Source of the DNA: Apium graveolens
Lineage: Eukaryota > Streptophyta > Magnoliopsida > Apiales > Apiaceae
Length of the DNA stretch: 64,000 nt
Assembly (NCBI RefSeq): GCF_009905375.1
Contig: NC_133657.1
Location: 44,876,192-44,940,191, forward strand
Direction: 5' to 3'
The notes under the pieces were generated by a model that saw only the letters and a list, made by a program, of their open reading frames with translations, was not told the origin of the DNA and did no database searches. Made by a program: the position numbers and the translations under genes. Below are positions 21,549 to 31,951 of this stretch, one piece after another. Each line of letters starts with the position of its first letter. Position 1 is the stretch's first letter.

Positions 21549-22594
21549 CCAGACGATTTGGGCTGCTATATAATGACTCGTTGAACACGTTTTTAACAAC
21601 ATAGCCTAAGAAGAAGACAAGAAGAAGACCTAATAGCACAAATTCAACGAAGGAGAAGAAGAGCTTGTGTTTACTTGTGATTCTTTGATTGATTTGTAAT
21701 CTTGGATGCTCATTTTCTTTATTGTTGAACCTATTACTCTTGGTTATGTACTTTGTGATTTTATTAAGTTTATAAAGACCTTGTTTATTATCATGCTTTC
21801 TTTGGAACCCATGATGATGATGAGTTCGGTTATGAACTAATCGTTATCGTGGGGTACTAGCGGATTTATTTATGGATTTCTTTAGTTAATTTGTTTCAAT
21901 ATTTTAGTGTGTGGTGATTGTTTTCCTAGTATTGGTTGTGCTTATTCGTCTTATATGCGTCGCGAACATATAAGATTGCGTGTTAATCTCTATTGAAGTG
22001 ACAATGAATATAGAGATTTAGAACTTGCCATGCTAGCATAGGATCATGTATTTGTTATGCATGATTTGTAGGTAATTTTAACCATCTTACTTGCCTTATG
22101 TAATCAAGATAGATAACTTGTTCATTAAACCTTTATGTTATCAAATTCTATATACATATAGGGTCTCAACATATTTGGTGTCTATTCGGCTTCTATCTCT
22201 TTTGTGGATGTCTGGTAGTAGGGTATTCGTACACCAAAAGTTGGAGTTTACTAGTTTCGTGTTATCTGATTAGTTGTCATCACCATTGCATGCTAAGGTT
22301 AAGAATAATGACTTTGAATGAAGTATTTAATGAAGTTAGAATCCCATGTTTGTCTCAGTTAGTAATTCAACCCTTTTAATCTTTTAGTTATTGCATGTTA
22401 GTTAATTCTTAGTTATAAAATATCTCAAATTATTATTCGTCTTAGAATTGAGCAATAACAATATCATTGTTGTATAAGTGTATAAATCTTAAGTTAACCA
22501 TAAGAGTCTCTGTGGGAACGAACTAGAAAGAATTCTATATTACTTGTGAACGCGTATATTTGTATGAATTTTAGCACGTGGTTTCGTCCTAACA
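21549..22594 (+). repeat. 3' LTR of element A, right part
   Basis: Resumes the LTR cut at 7648. A TATA-like CTATATAAT sits at 21566-21574, followed by a purine-rich leader (AAGAAGAAGACAAGAAG, near 21610). It ends GTCCTAACA at 22594, equivalent to the CCCTAACA end of element B. It aligns with the LTR of B in inverted orientation. Confidence 0.85.
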
Positions 22595-23875
22595 GCTTTA
22601 CAATGATTTTATGCTAATAAGAGGTCAGGAATGGAGTTGCGAAAGATCGCACGAAGAATGGAGTGCCAAAAAAAGAAACTACGAGAAAATAATAGAAGGA
22701 CAGCGCGCCCGTGCTTGGTCAGGCACGCTCGCGCCAGTTATTCCGGTAGGTCAGCGCGCCCGCGCTCCGGTGTTGCGCGGCCGCGCCAGTACAAAACTGC
22801 AGAATCCTTATTTGATTATAAGATGGTTATTGTGAGAGCCCAGATCATCCAGGGCCTTATAAAAAAAGATAAGAAGATGTTTTTAATAAGAAGAAAGCTA
22901 GGGAGAACATTAAGAAGACCAAGAACACACGAGACAACTAAGGAGAAGAAGATTTAGTTTCATATTTTTGTATTCTTTAATTTAGGCGATACTTTTGGAT
23001 GCTTGTATTGATTTGTTCTAAACCCTAGTACTTTTATTTTCATCTCGTAGTATTCTGAACTTATTTATTATCATGTTTTCATTGGAACCCATGGTGACGA
23101 TGTGTTTGATCATGAACTAATCATTGTCATGGGGCTCTAGCGGATTTATTTATGGATTTCAATAGTTGATTGTTTTAAATCTTTAGTATGTGGTGATTTA
23201 GGATTTCCTAGTTTGGTTGTGCTTATTTGTCATTGATGCGTAGCTAACATCTAAGATTGTTTGTTAATCTCTATTGAAGCGAGAGTGAATATAGGGGTTT
23301 AGAACTTGCCAAGCTAGCATAGGTTTATGTATGAATTGATATGCATAATTCGTGGAGTAATTATAACCATCTTAAACACCCTATATAATCATAATATATA
23401 ATTTGTTCTTAAACCGTTACGTTTTCAAATCTTATAGACATATAGGGCCTAAGCATAATTGGTGTCTACTCAACTTCTATCTTGATTGTGGATGCTTAGT
23501 AGTAGGGTATACGTATATCGAAAGATAGCGTATACGAATTTCGTGTTATCTGATTAGTTATCATCACCATTGCATACTATTGATAAAGACATAAAATTTG
23601 AATGAAGTATTAAATGAAGTTAGAATCTCATGTTTTATTCTCATATAAGTAATTCACTTTTAATCTCTTAGTTAATGCATGCTAGTATAATCTCTTAAGT
23701 AGTTAATCAACTCAAATTTGTTACTTGTCTTAGCTATGAACGATAATCATATATTGTTGCATAAGTGCATAATATGAACTTAACCTAAACCAGTCTCTGT
23801 GGGACGAACTTGACTTAAATCTTATACTACTTGTGATCGCGTATGCTTGCATGTATGTTCGCGTGTGTTTTATTG
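22595..23875 (+). repeat. Athila-like LTR fragment, truncated at both ends
   Basis: Shares blocks with the LTRs of A, B and D in plus orientation: a GC-rich part (22700-22790, CGCGCCCGCGC and GCGGCCGCGCC), the GGAACCCATGGTGACGATG and GGATTTATTTATGG blocks, GTGTCTACTCAACTTCTATC, and the 3'-end block CCTAAACCAGTCTCTGTGGG near 23790. The expected TG start is missing and the 3' end stops near 23875, short of the CCTAACA terminus, where Copia gag sequence begins. It was the target of element A. Confidence 0.75.
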
Positions 23876-26236
23876 CGAACAAATATATTGAGCCTGAAAA
23901 AGAAAAAGTCTCTCTGGATAGCGGCTTGCATCTGATCTTGATAGAGTCACTTGATAATGTAATGTACAATAACATTGTCAACTGTGACATAGCCAAACAG
24001 ATCCGGGAGAAAATAGAGATCTTATGTGAAGGAACAGAGGAAGTTAGGTCAAACCAAAGGAGGATTTTGGTCTCTCTGTATGAAGGGTTTATGGCTACAC
24101 CAAAAGAAGGAATTACTGAAGATTTTTGAAAGATTCAACAAATTGATAAATGACTTACAACTACATGATAAATATTATGAAGCTGAGGAGATTAACCTAA
24201 AGTTTTTGCTAGCTCTTCCTGACCATCTTGAACAAAAGATATCAACCATAAGAGAAGGAAGAGATCTAAGAAGAATGACTTTGGAAGTTCTATATGGAAT
24301 CTTGAAAACTTAAGAACTTGAGATGCTACAAAGAAAGTCATTGAAATTATATCATAGACATGTTGTTGATGGTTCCAGTGCTTTGATTGTGAATGACATA
24401 GAAGAAAGTGAAGATGAGCAAGATGATCAAGTTCCAGTTGTTCAAACCATGGAACAAAAGAACAGAGGACCTCATAAGTAAGTTATGTTGGAGCTGAAGG
24501 AAGATGAATATTACACCCTGGATGAGCTAGATGAAATGTCTACTTGGCTAGGAAATTTTCTAACATAAGAGTCAAGAAACCAAGATTTTTCAAAAGCAAG
24601 GGAAAATCTTCCAACAACAACAATTGGAAACCAGTAGCTCAGTACAATTCAGCTAGCAAAGGTGGCTACAAAACAGGATATGTGGACAGATCAAAGATAA
24701 GGTGCTTCAACTGTGATGAGTTAGGTTACTTTGCTACTGAATGCAGAAAGCCTAAAAAGGTGAAGAAAGATAAAGCTTATATGGAACTGGAAGCAAAGTA
24801 TGACGCTTTCTTGAAGAAGCAGTATGGAATAGCTTATGTTGCAGAAGGAAAGAGTTGGGATGATACTCATATTGATGATGAGGATGAAGAGGTTAGAAAC
24901 TATGCACTTATGAATTTTGAGCATGGAGAAGCATCCACTTCAAAATCAAAGGTACCAACTCTAAACACCATTGATTTAAATGTTAGTGAATATTAGGACA
25001 CTTTGGAAAAGATGAATGTGAAGATGTTCCATATACACACTAGCTTAGTAGCAACTACTGAGGAAGTGAGTAGGCTAACAAAAACTACTGAGAAGCTTGA
25101 GAGTGAGAAGCAAAAGATGGATCTACTTCTTGTGGATCTTGAGTCGGTCAAGCAAGAAAATGAATATTTGAAAAATAAGCTGAAGCGTGCCAATGAGATT
25201 GAAGCTGTGGTAAGAGAGAAGATTGAAAAGAATGAGGTGAAACTGAAATCATTCAATAATACATCTGAGTTGGTTGGTCAATACCATGAGAAGAACAAGC
25301 CATGAGTTAACATATTTATTGTCCTTGATTATGATGCTTTGAATAGCAACAAGAAAAATGTAGCTGGTAAAGGAAAAGTAACATAAAATGAAGATGTCCC
25401 AGCTATGCTGAGAAAGGTCGGTTCACCTATGTTCAAAGCATGTGAAGTAGATTTCAGTGAAGAAGAGTTGATCATAAAGCAAGAAATTGTTGATGAAGAC
25501 AATGAGAAGGAAAATACAGAAGCAACTCCAACTTCCAAAGCTGAAAAGAATCCCATGGTTAACCAAGATTCAAAGATACCTGTCAAGGAAGTAAAAAGTG
25601 AAGATACAAGAAAGAAAAAAAAGAATAGCCTTCACAGTTTGAGGAGAAGGATGGCCCATTAGTAACTTTTGGAGACAACAACAGAGGGTTCACAATGGGA
25701 TATGGCAAATTGATTTCTGGAAGTATTGTCATTGAAGATGTAGCACTGGTAGCTGGTCTTGAAGTGAATCTTCTCAGTGTCAGCCAATTTTCAGATAAAG
25801 GTTTCAAAGTTTTATTCAACAAAGAAGAATGCACTTTTATCAGCAAGAAAACTGGTGAAGTTGCTCTGAGAGGAGCAAGGAAAGGAAGCCTATTTGTTGC
25901 AGGCTTAGACTCAGCAAATGAGGATGGAATTTTTTGCTTCTACACCAAGGCATCAATAGAGAAAACTAAATTATGGCATAAGAAGTTGTCTCATTTAAAT
26001 TTCAAAGCTATCAACACTCCAGTTAAAAAGGAGTTAGTGAGAAAGCTATCAACACTCTAGTTAAAAAGGAGTTAGTGAGAGACATGTCTAATCTGGAATT
26101 TGCTCAAGATAAAGTCTGTGATGCTTGTCAAAAAGTAAAAATTAAAAGATCAAGTCAAAAAAGTAAAACTGTGAATTCCATAAGTGCACCTTTGTAACTT
26201 ATTCACATGGACTTATTTGGACCAGTCAATGTCCAG
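23876..26236 (+). pseudogene. gag: SIRE-type Copia fragment: gag to start of integrase (copy 1)
   Basis: Translated blocks in order: capsid-type gag region (about 23880-24310; NVMYNNIVNCD, KLINDLQLHDKYYEAEE), acidic linker, basic region, CCHC zinc knuckle CFNCDELGYFATEC (about 24703-24745), a Lys/Glu-rich coiled coil (25003-25300), a pre-integrase region (GYGKLISGSIVIEDV, FSDKGFKVLF) and the integrase zinc finger (LWHKKLSHLNFKAI, then CDACQK near 26122). The protease active-site segment is missing between about 25660 and 25675, so an internal deletion joins gag to the post-protease part. A 38 bp tandem duplication lies at about 26007-26082. Several stops occur. The fragment ends at DLFGPVNVQSI near 26236, where Ty3 sequence begins. 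Confidence 0.85.
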
Positions 26237-28601
26237 TCAATTTCAAGAAAAACCCCGGACTCAGAAAGATATCCAAAAGTTGTCAGGATCCTTGGCGGCC
26301 CTACGCAGGTTTATCTTAAAACTGGCGGAGAAATGCCTTCTTTTCTTTGAGTTATTAAAAGGAGCCCAGAACAAAAAGCAAATTGACTGGACCCCGGAAT
26401 ATGACGTCGCTTTTGAAGAAGTTAAGCGACACCTGATGAATCCGCCTATCCTTTCCAAAGCCAAGCCTGGCGAGCCTCTACATCTCTACATCGCCGCCGG
26501 ACCAAGAGCGGTCTCTTCGGCTCTCATTCGGGAAGAAAAAGAAACACAAAGCTCAGTCTATTATGTGAGCCAGGTCCTGAAGGACGCTGAAACCCGGTAC
26601 CCAAACCTGGAAAAAATTTTCTTAGCACTCATACACTCTAGCAGGAAGATATTTCCAAGGCCGGGAGATCAAGGTGATTACTGATCAACCACTTCAAAAA
26701 ATCATCCACAAGCCAGACGCATCCGGGAGGTTGGTAAATTGGGCAATAAAGCTGAGTCACTTCACTATCAGGTTTGTTCCAAGAACGACCATCAAAGCCC
26801 AGGCTCTGGCTGAATTTGTCATGGAATGTACCTTCCCAAAAGCCCTGGCCGTGAAAACCCGCCAACCCGGAGGCGAAAAAGGAGCCGAGGACAAGAACGC
26901 ATAGACATTATATGTGGATGGCTCTGCAACAGCCAAAAGATCCAGTGCGGGACTAATCCTATCCATCCCAGATGGCTTTGTAATTCAGCAAGCTATAACC
27001 TTTGCATTCAAAGCAACTAACAACCAAGCTGAGTATGAAGCGCTCATCTCCGGACTCAGGCTGGCTAAATCCCTTGGGATAACCAGTTTGATTGTCTATA
27101 ATGATTCCCAAATTGTATTCAAGCAAACTAATGGGGAATATATTGCGAAAGATCATAAGCTGGCTCAATATCAAACAATGGTGCGAAGTATCATGGAAAC
27201 CGTCCCGGGCATAACCATCTTGCAGAAAAATAGAGAAGATAATTCTAAAACAGATGAGCTATCCAAGCTCGTCCAGAATACTTCAGACCTAAGCAGTTCA
27301 GTCTACTTCGAGGAGCTCGGGGTGCCCAGCACCGATCGGCCCGAAGTCTTGTGCATCAGCAGCCCGACTAACTGGATGACTCCCTACATAGCCTATATGA
27401 AAGACGGCACCCTGACAGAAGATCAGAACAAGGCACGCTACCTCAAGTATAAGGCTGCTCGATTCTCTCTAGAAGATAATCAGCTATATAGGCGAACCTT
27501 CTTCACGCCCACTCTCAAATGTGTTGACCCGGATGAGGCAGACTATTGTCTCCGGGAGGTGCACGAAGGTATCTCGGGAGATCACCTGGATGCCAAGGCA
27601 CTAGCCTACAAAGTCATCAAATAAGGCTACTATTGGCCCACTATCCACGTAGATGCAGTTGCATATGTGAAGAAGTGCAGCAAATGCCAAAAGTTCAGCA
27701 ATGTACCGAAGCAAAGTCCAAGCCTCCCGGGGTGAGTGCTATCCCCGGTCCCATTTGCAGTTTGGGAAATCGACATCGTGGGTCCTTTTCCCCGGGCAAA
27801 AGGGAAGTTGCCTTATGTGCTGGTAGAAATTGATTATATGACTAAGTGGGCAGAAGCCAAGGCCATGAGAATCATCAATCAGCAGGACTGCATCAAATTC
27901 ATGGATTCAATTGTGATGAGGTTCAGGATTTTGATGGTTTTGATCTCAGATAACGGGCCGCAGTTTGTTGGTTCAGACTTTGAAGCATACCTGAAAGAGC
28001 TCAGAATAAAGCAGAAGAAAGCGTCTGTGGCCCACCCCAAGGGAAACAGACAAGTAGAGATCACCAACAGGACAATACTCTGTGGCCTAGAAAAAAGGCT
28101 GGAAGAATCTAAGAAAAGTTGGCCAGATGAGCTCCCGAAAGTATTATGGTCCTACAGGACCACCTCCCGGGCCAGAACCGGAGAAACTCCTTTTAAGCTC
28201 GCCTATGGCACCGAAGCTCGGTTACCTATGGAAACCGGGTCCCCCTCCCACAGAGTAGTCAACTTTGATGAAATCTCAAACATTGAAGGGCTCAAAACCA
28301 ACCTGAAACTCTTGGATGAAGTAAGAGACCGGGCTGTGGAAAAGATGAAAACTACAAAGAAAAGACAAAGCTCTATTTTGAGAAAAAGACCAGGATAAGG
28401 GAATATGAAGTGGGAGATCTTGTACTCCGGGATACCGAAGCTTCGAACCCAACAAACCAAGGAAAGCTACAACCCAACTGGGAGGGCCTCTACATAGTGA
28501 AAGAGGTTCTCCGTCCGAGAACTTACAAGCTAAACTACCTTAGCGGAACCGAGGTCCCCAACACCTGGCACGGAGCCCGGCTAAGGAAATTCTACCAGTG
28601 A
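26237..28601 (+). pseudogene. pol: Tat-type Ty3 pol: RT end, two RNase H, integrase (copy 1)
   Basis: Starts inside RT (KDIQKLSGSLAALRRFI near 26265), then the first RNase H (LHLYIAAGPRAVSSALIREE), a frameshift near 26655, and a second archaeal-type RNase H from about 26905 (LYVDGSATAKRSSAGLIL, NNQAEYEALISGL, YNDSQIVFKQTNGEY). Two RNase H domains mark the Tat lineage. The integrase follows: zinc finger with EVHEGISGDHLD and CSKCQKF; catalytic acids in WEIDIVGPFP, ISDNGPQF and RQVEITNRT; and a C-terminus to 28601. Copy-specific damage: a TAA at 27622-27624 where copy 2 has CAA, and a one-base deletion near 28347 that shifts the frame after AVEKM. A TGA near 27733 is shared with copy 2. The RT fingers and palm are missing because of the fusion at 26236. 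Confidence 0.87.
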
Positions 28602-28850
28602 GGGAAAGGTGCCCATTCTGGGATCATCTTTATGTTCATGCTAGGACATCTTTATTTAAACACTGTTCTCATTCACCTCAGAATTTAATTTTTGCTATAT
28701 TTTGATTTGAATGAAAAACTTTACTTTGAGCATCCCATAGCTTAGACAAAATATTCTGCTGGTTGTTTATCGTCATCATACTCACACCCAAATGCATGAT
28801 TCAAACAAATTTAAAGTATAACAAATTTCTTTAAATTTAAAATTAGAATT
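28602..28850 (+). other. Spacer after Tat pol (copy 1)
   Basis: Short AT-rich non-coding stretch between the pol stop codon and the minisatellite; I see no gene in it. Confidence 0.6.
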
Positions 28851-29700
28851 TTTTACCCCATCCCGGGGTCAATTAAAAACACAACCCATGTGTACTTAGA
28901 AAATTTCTTTATAATTAGAAATTTTTACCTCATCCCGGGGTCAATTAAAAACACAACCCATGTGTACTTAGAAAATTTATTTAAAACTAGAAATTTTAAC
29001 CCCATCCCGGGGTCAATTAAAAACACAACCCATGTGTACTTAGAAAATTTCTTTATAATTAGAAATTTTTACCCCATCCCGCGGTCAATTAAAAACACAT
29101 CCCATGTGCACTTAAAATTGTTTTTTTAAAATTAGAAATTTTAACCCCATCCCGGAGTCAATTAAAAACACAACCCATGTGTACTTAGAAAATTTCTTTA
29201 TAATTAAAAGTTTTTACCCCACTCTGGGGTCAATTAAAAACACAACTCATGTGTACTTAGAAAATTTCTTTAAAATTAGAAATTTTAACCCCGTCCCGGG
29301 GTCAATTAAAGACAACCCATGTGTACTTAGAAAATTTCTTTAAAATAAGAAATTTTTACCCCATCCCGGGGTCAATTGAAAAAACACAACCCATGTGTGC
29401 TTAGAAAATTTCTTTAAAATTTGAAATTTTTACCCCATCCCGGGGTCAATTAAAAACACAACCCATGTGTACTTAGAAAATTTCTTTAAAATTAGAAATT
29501 TTAACCCCATCCCGAGTTCAATTAAAAACACAACCCATGTGTACTTAGAAAATTTCTTTAAAATTAGAAATTTTTACCCCGGGGTCAATTAAAAAACACA
29601 TCCCATGTGTACTTAGAATTTTTTTTACAAGTTACAAAAACTTACCCCCATCCCGGGGTCAATTAAAAACACAGCCTATGTGTACTTAGAAAATTTCTAC
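28851..29700. repeat. Minisatellite, about 72 bp x 12 (copy 1)
   Basis: Twelve units, each with a core ACCCCATCCCGGGGTCAATT, then AAAAACACAACCCATGTG and an AT-rich tail. Most spacings are 69-73 bp; a few units are shortened (near 29575) or changed (CTCTGGGGTC near 29222). The core has a CCCGGG palindrome inside ACCCC/GGGGT arms. The array lies between pol and the antisense ORF. Tat/Retand elements are known for tandem repeats in this 3' region. Confidence 0.9.
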
Positions 29701-29847
29701 AGATTATAAAAATTGAAATAACGAGCGACATAATGAAGTAAAAACACAGATGCATTAAAACAAGTCAAAGAAGCCAAAAGGCTTAGTTCAGAAATATGAA
29801 AAACAAATACATCAAATTTAAATTACATGCCAAACATGGCAAAGTCT

Positions 29848-31951
29848 TCACTCTTCAGCAACCGGCTGGACGGGAGGGGAAGGAGGCTACTCGGGCTCTT
29901 CCTCTGGAAGTGGAGGTTGCTCGGCAAGAGGGGATTCAACGAGAGGGGCATTGCTGGAAGTTCCGACCCCGGACTCCTTCGCCGCGATGGCTTCTGCTTC
30001 TTTCTCCAGCCGGGTCACCTCCTCAATATACTTCTCAAGGAAGATATCAATTGTACCCTAAGGATTTTCGCTAAGGTACTTGGAGGCAACCCTCCAACAG
30101 ATCTGGATCTTCTCCAGCGCCTTGTCGTTCAATTCCTCAAAGTAAGCGGGAGTACCCCGAAACAAGGCCAGAACTTCTTCAGGAGTGGGTCGGGCGGCCA
30201 GATCATTCTGCAGCTTCTTGTTTTCAGCCCGCATCTCCCAAACAGATGCCTCAGCCCGATCCTGCCTCTCCCTTATCTCATCAAGGATCTTTTTGTGAGC
30301 TTCAACCTCCTTGTAACTCGCCTCCTTGAGCTCTTTCAGCTCTCGGGAGAGGTTTTCAGCCTCGGTCTTGGAGACCTCCGCAGCATCAACCTTTGCCTTC
30401 AGACTCTAGACAATACAGACCAGTCCGGCAATCCGGGAGTTAGCCTGAAAGAGTGATATATCAGAGATAGAAAATATAATGCAGAAAAAATACAAGTACA
30501 AAACAGGAACGCTAACACTTACAGCAGTCACATCCTCCTGAAGAGAAACCAGAAAATCCTCGAGAGGCTCCTTCCGGTACTTCTTCCTCTCGACCGTGCT
30601 GGAAAAGTTCTCAAACAGCTCCTTCCGACGAGTCTTTGGAGTAAAGCTGGCCAACAGGGCCTTCAAGGTCTCTAGCATGTTTGGAGCCAACTCGGTAGCA
30701 ATCTTTTTCGAGGCTCGGCTCTCCGATCCCTCACCTCCCTGGTCCCCAGACCCCACGGGGGCATTCTTCCTCTTCCGAGGAGCCTGCGTCCTCTCCGCCT
30801 CTTTCCGCTGAACATCCCCCACCCGGGGCTCATTGATCACGATTATGATTCTCCCTGGACGGGATGGCGCTGTCTTCCTGGCCCCGACTCCACCTTCCTC
30901 TCCCTCTCCAACCTTCTTCTTCCCAACGTCCATACTGGTCAAACCTCCAATCCTTCGGCACTTAGTAGCCAAGTCTTTGAGTTGAGCAGACATATTCTTG
31001 GGGTAGGGGATTAGCTTCGGAATACCTGAAAATGAAACAATAAAAATGTTAACCCTGGATACAGAAAAACAAGAAACAGTTAGAACCAGAAAGTGAAGCT
31101 AAGGACAAACACTTACAGCCGACAACATGCATGTTTTCGTTGTTAATAAACGTATCCCGGGTCCACTATGTCCCGAGTGCCCCACGGAAGGCATACACCA
31201 TCGTGAGAGCTTCCTTGCCTGAGCCGCTGGACCAGAAATTTATCTGTTTTAAGTTCAAGCTTGTGGAGTGGAATAAACTTCAAATCCCCACCCCAGATGA
31301 AAATGAACTCCCGGTGCCAGCCCTTGAGAGAGGTCAGCATGCTGACCGGGAGAACCATCTTTTCAGAAGGATAACCACAATCCCCTATCCTAAATAGAAA
31401 CTCAAAGATAGGTCGGGCAGTGGATCTCTTGATTTTGAAAATATGGTGGAAGAGTCGGAAGGTGAGGAGGTAGTTCTTAGCGTGGCAGCAGGCCAGGAAC
31501 CAGCTTATCCACTTCACAGAGTTCGGGGCCAACTGTGTGAAGGGAATCCCATAGACATCCCGACATAAGGAATTGGTAAAATGGTGTAACCCTAGACGCA
31601 TACCCCGGAGATGCTCTAGAGGAACCCCAACATAGCCCCCCGGTCTATGATACATTCTCTCATGCTCCTCGGGCCACTGCCACTGATATTTGTCCCCGAG
31701 GTTAAATGCCAACCTAAGGGCCCTATCTACTTGTTCGGTGGTGAACTTCTCATCAACCTCTTTGTAAACAACCCCACACTCATAACGTGTCCCCGGGGTG
31801 TTAAAAAAATTCCTATCCATATCTGTCTGATTGTATGGTTCCCTACCATCCAATCCCTCCGGGTCCCCATACGCCTCAGACATGTCCCTATAATAAAAAC
31901 CCAAAAGCTTTGGGTCCCTCATATACTGAACAAAATATTGGTCTACGTCCT
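29848..31951 (-). pseudogene. Antisense spliced ORF of the Tat element (copy 1), three exons
   Basis: On the strand opposite pol. Exon 1 (31951-31117) encodes a conserved globular region (WPEEHERMYHRPGGYVGVPL, RLFHHIFKIKRSTARPIFEF). Intron 1 (31116-31026) has donor GTAAGT and acceptor TTTTCAG. Exon 2 (31025-30523) is basic, Lys/Arg-rich (MSAQLKDLATKCRRIGG). Intron 2 (30522-30445) has donor GTAAGT and acceptor CTTTCAG. Exon 3 (30444-29848) is a coiled coil (EAENLSRELKELKEASY) with an acidic Pro-rich end. The reading frame is continuous across both splices. Damage: a frameshift near 31240, TAG at 31166-31168, a TAG near 30409 where copy 2 has TGG, and TAG near 30058. The 5' end is removed by element D at 31952. 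Tat elements are known to carry antisense extra ORFs; the gypsy-type putative transposase family is my likely assignment, by character only. Confidence 0.75.

Larger units (their letters stand above)
957..22594 (+). mobile_element. Element A: 5'-truncated Athila-type Ty3 retrotransposon, split by element B
   Basis: The element's own sequence is 957-7648 and about 21549-22594. Order on the plus strand: end of protease, RT, RNase H, integrase, env-like ORF, spacer, purine tract, 3' LTR. The 5' LTR, primer site, gag and the protease active site are missing. The 3' LTR starts TGTTAAGTGG at 7293 and ends CCTAACA at 22594; without the inserted element it is about 1.4 kb, matching related LTRs here. 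Assignment to Athila rests on the pol sequence style (GRPFLAT, DVQKGEL), the env-like ORF after integrase and the primer sites of its relatives B and D. Many in-frame stops show that it is old. Confidence 0.85.

Noticed and set aside
28890..29129. Open frame of 79 codons with internally repeated residues (also at 40159)
   Set aside because: It is the translation of three minisatellite units; the frame is open only because of the repeat, and it has no start context or family match.
28851..29700. Centromeric satellite
   Set aside because: The array sits at a fixed place in the 3' region of a Tat element with only 12 units; nothing here shows independent satellite status.
29827..30456. 209-codon plus-strand open frame (also 41096-41725)
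   Set aside because: It lies opposite exon 3 of the antisense ORF, whose coiled-coil reading and splice sites explain the region better.
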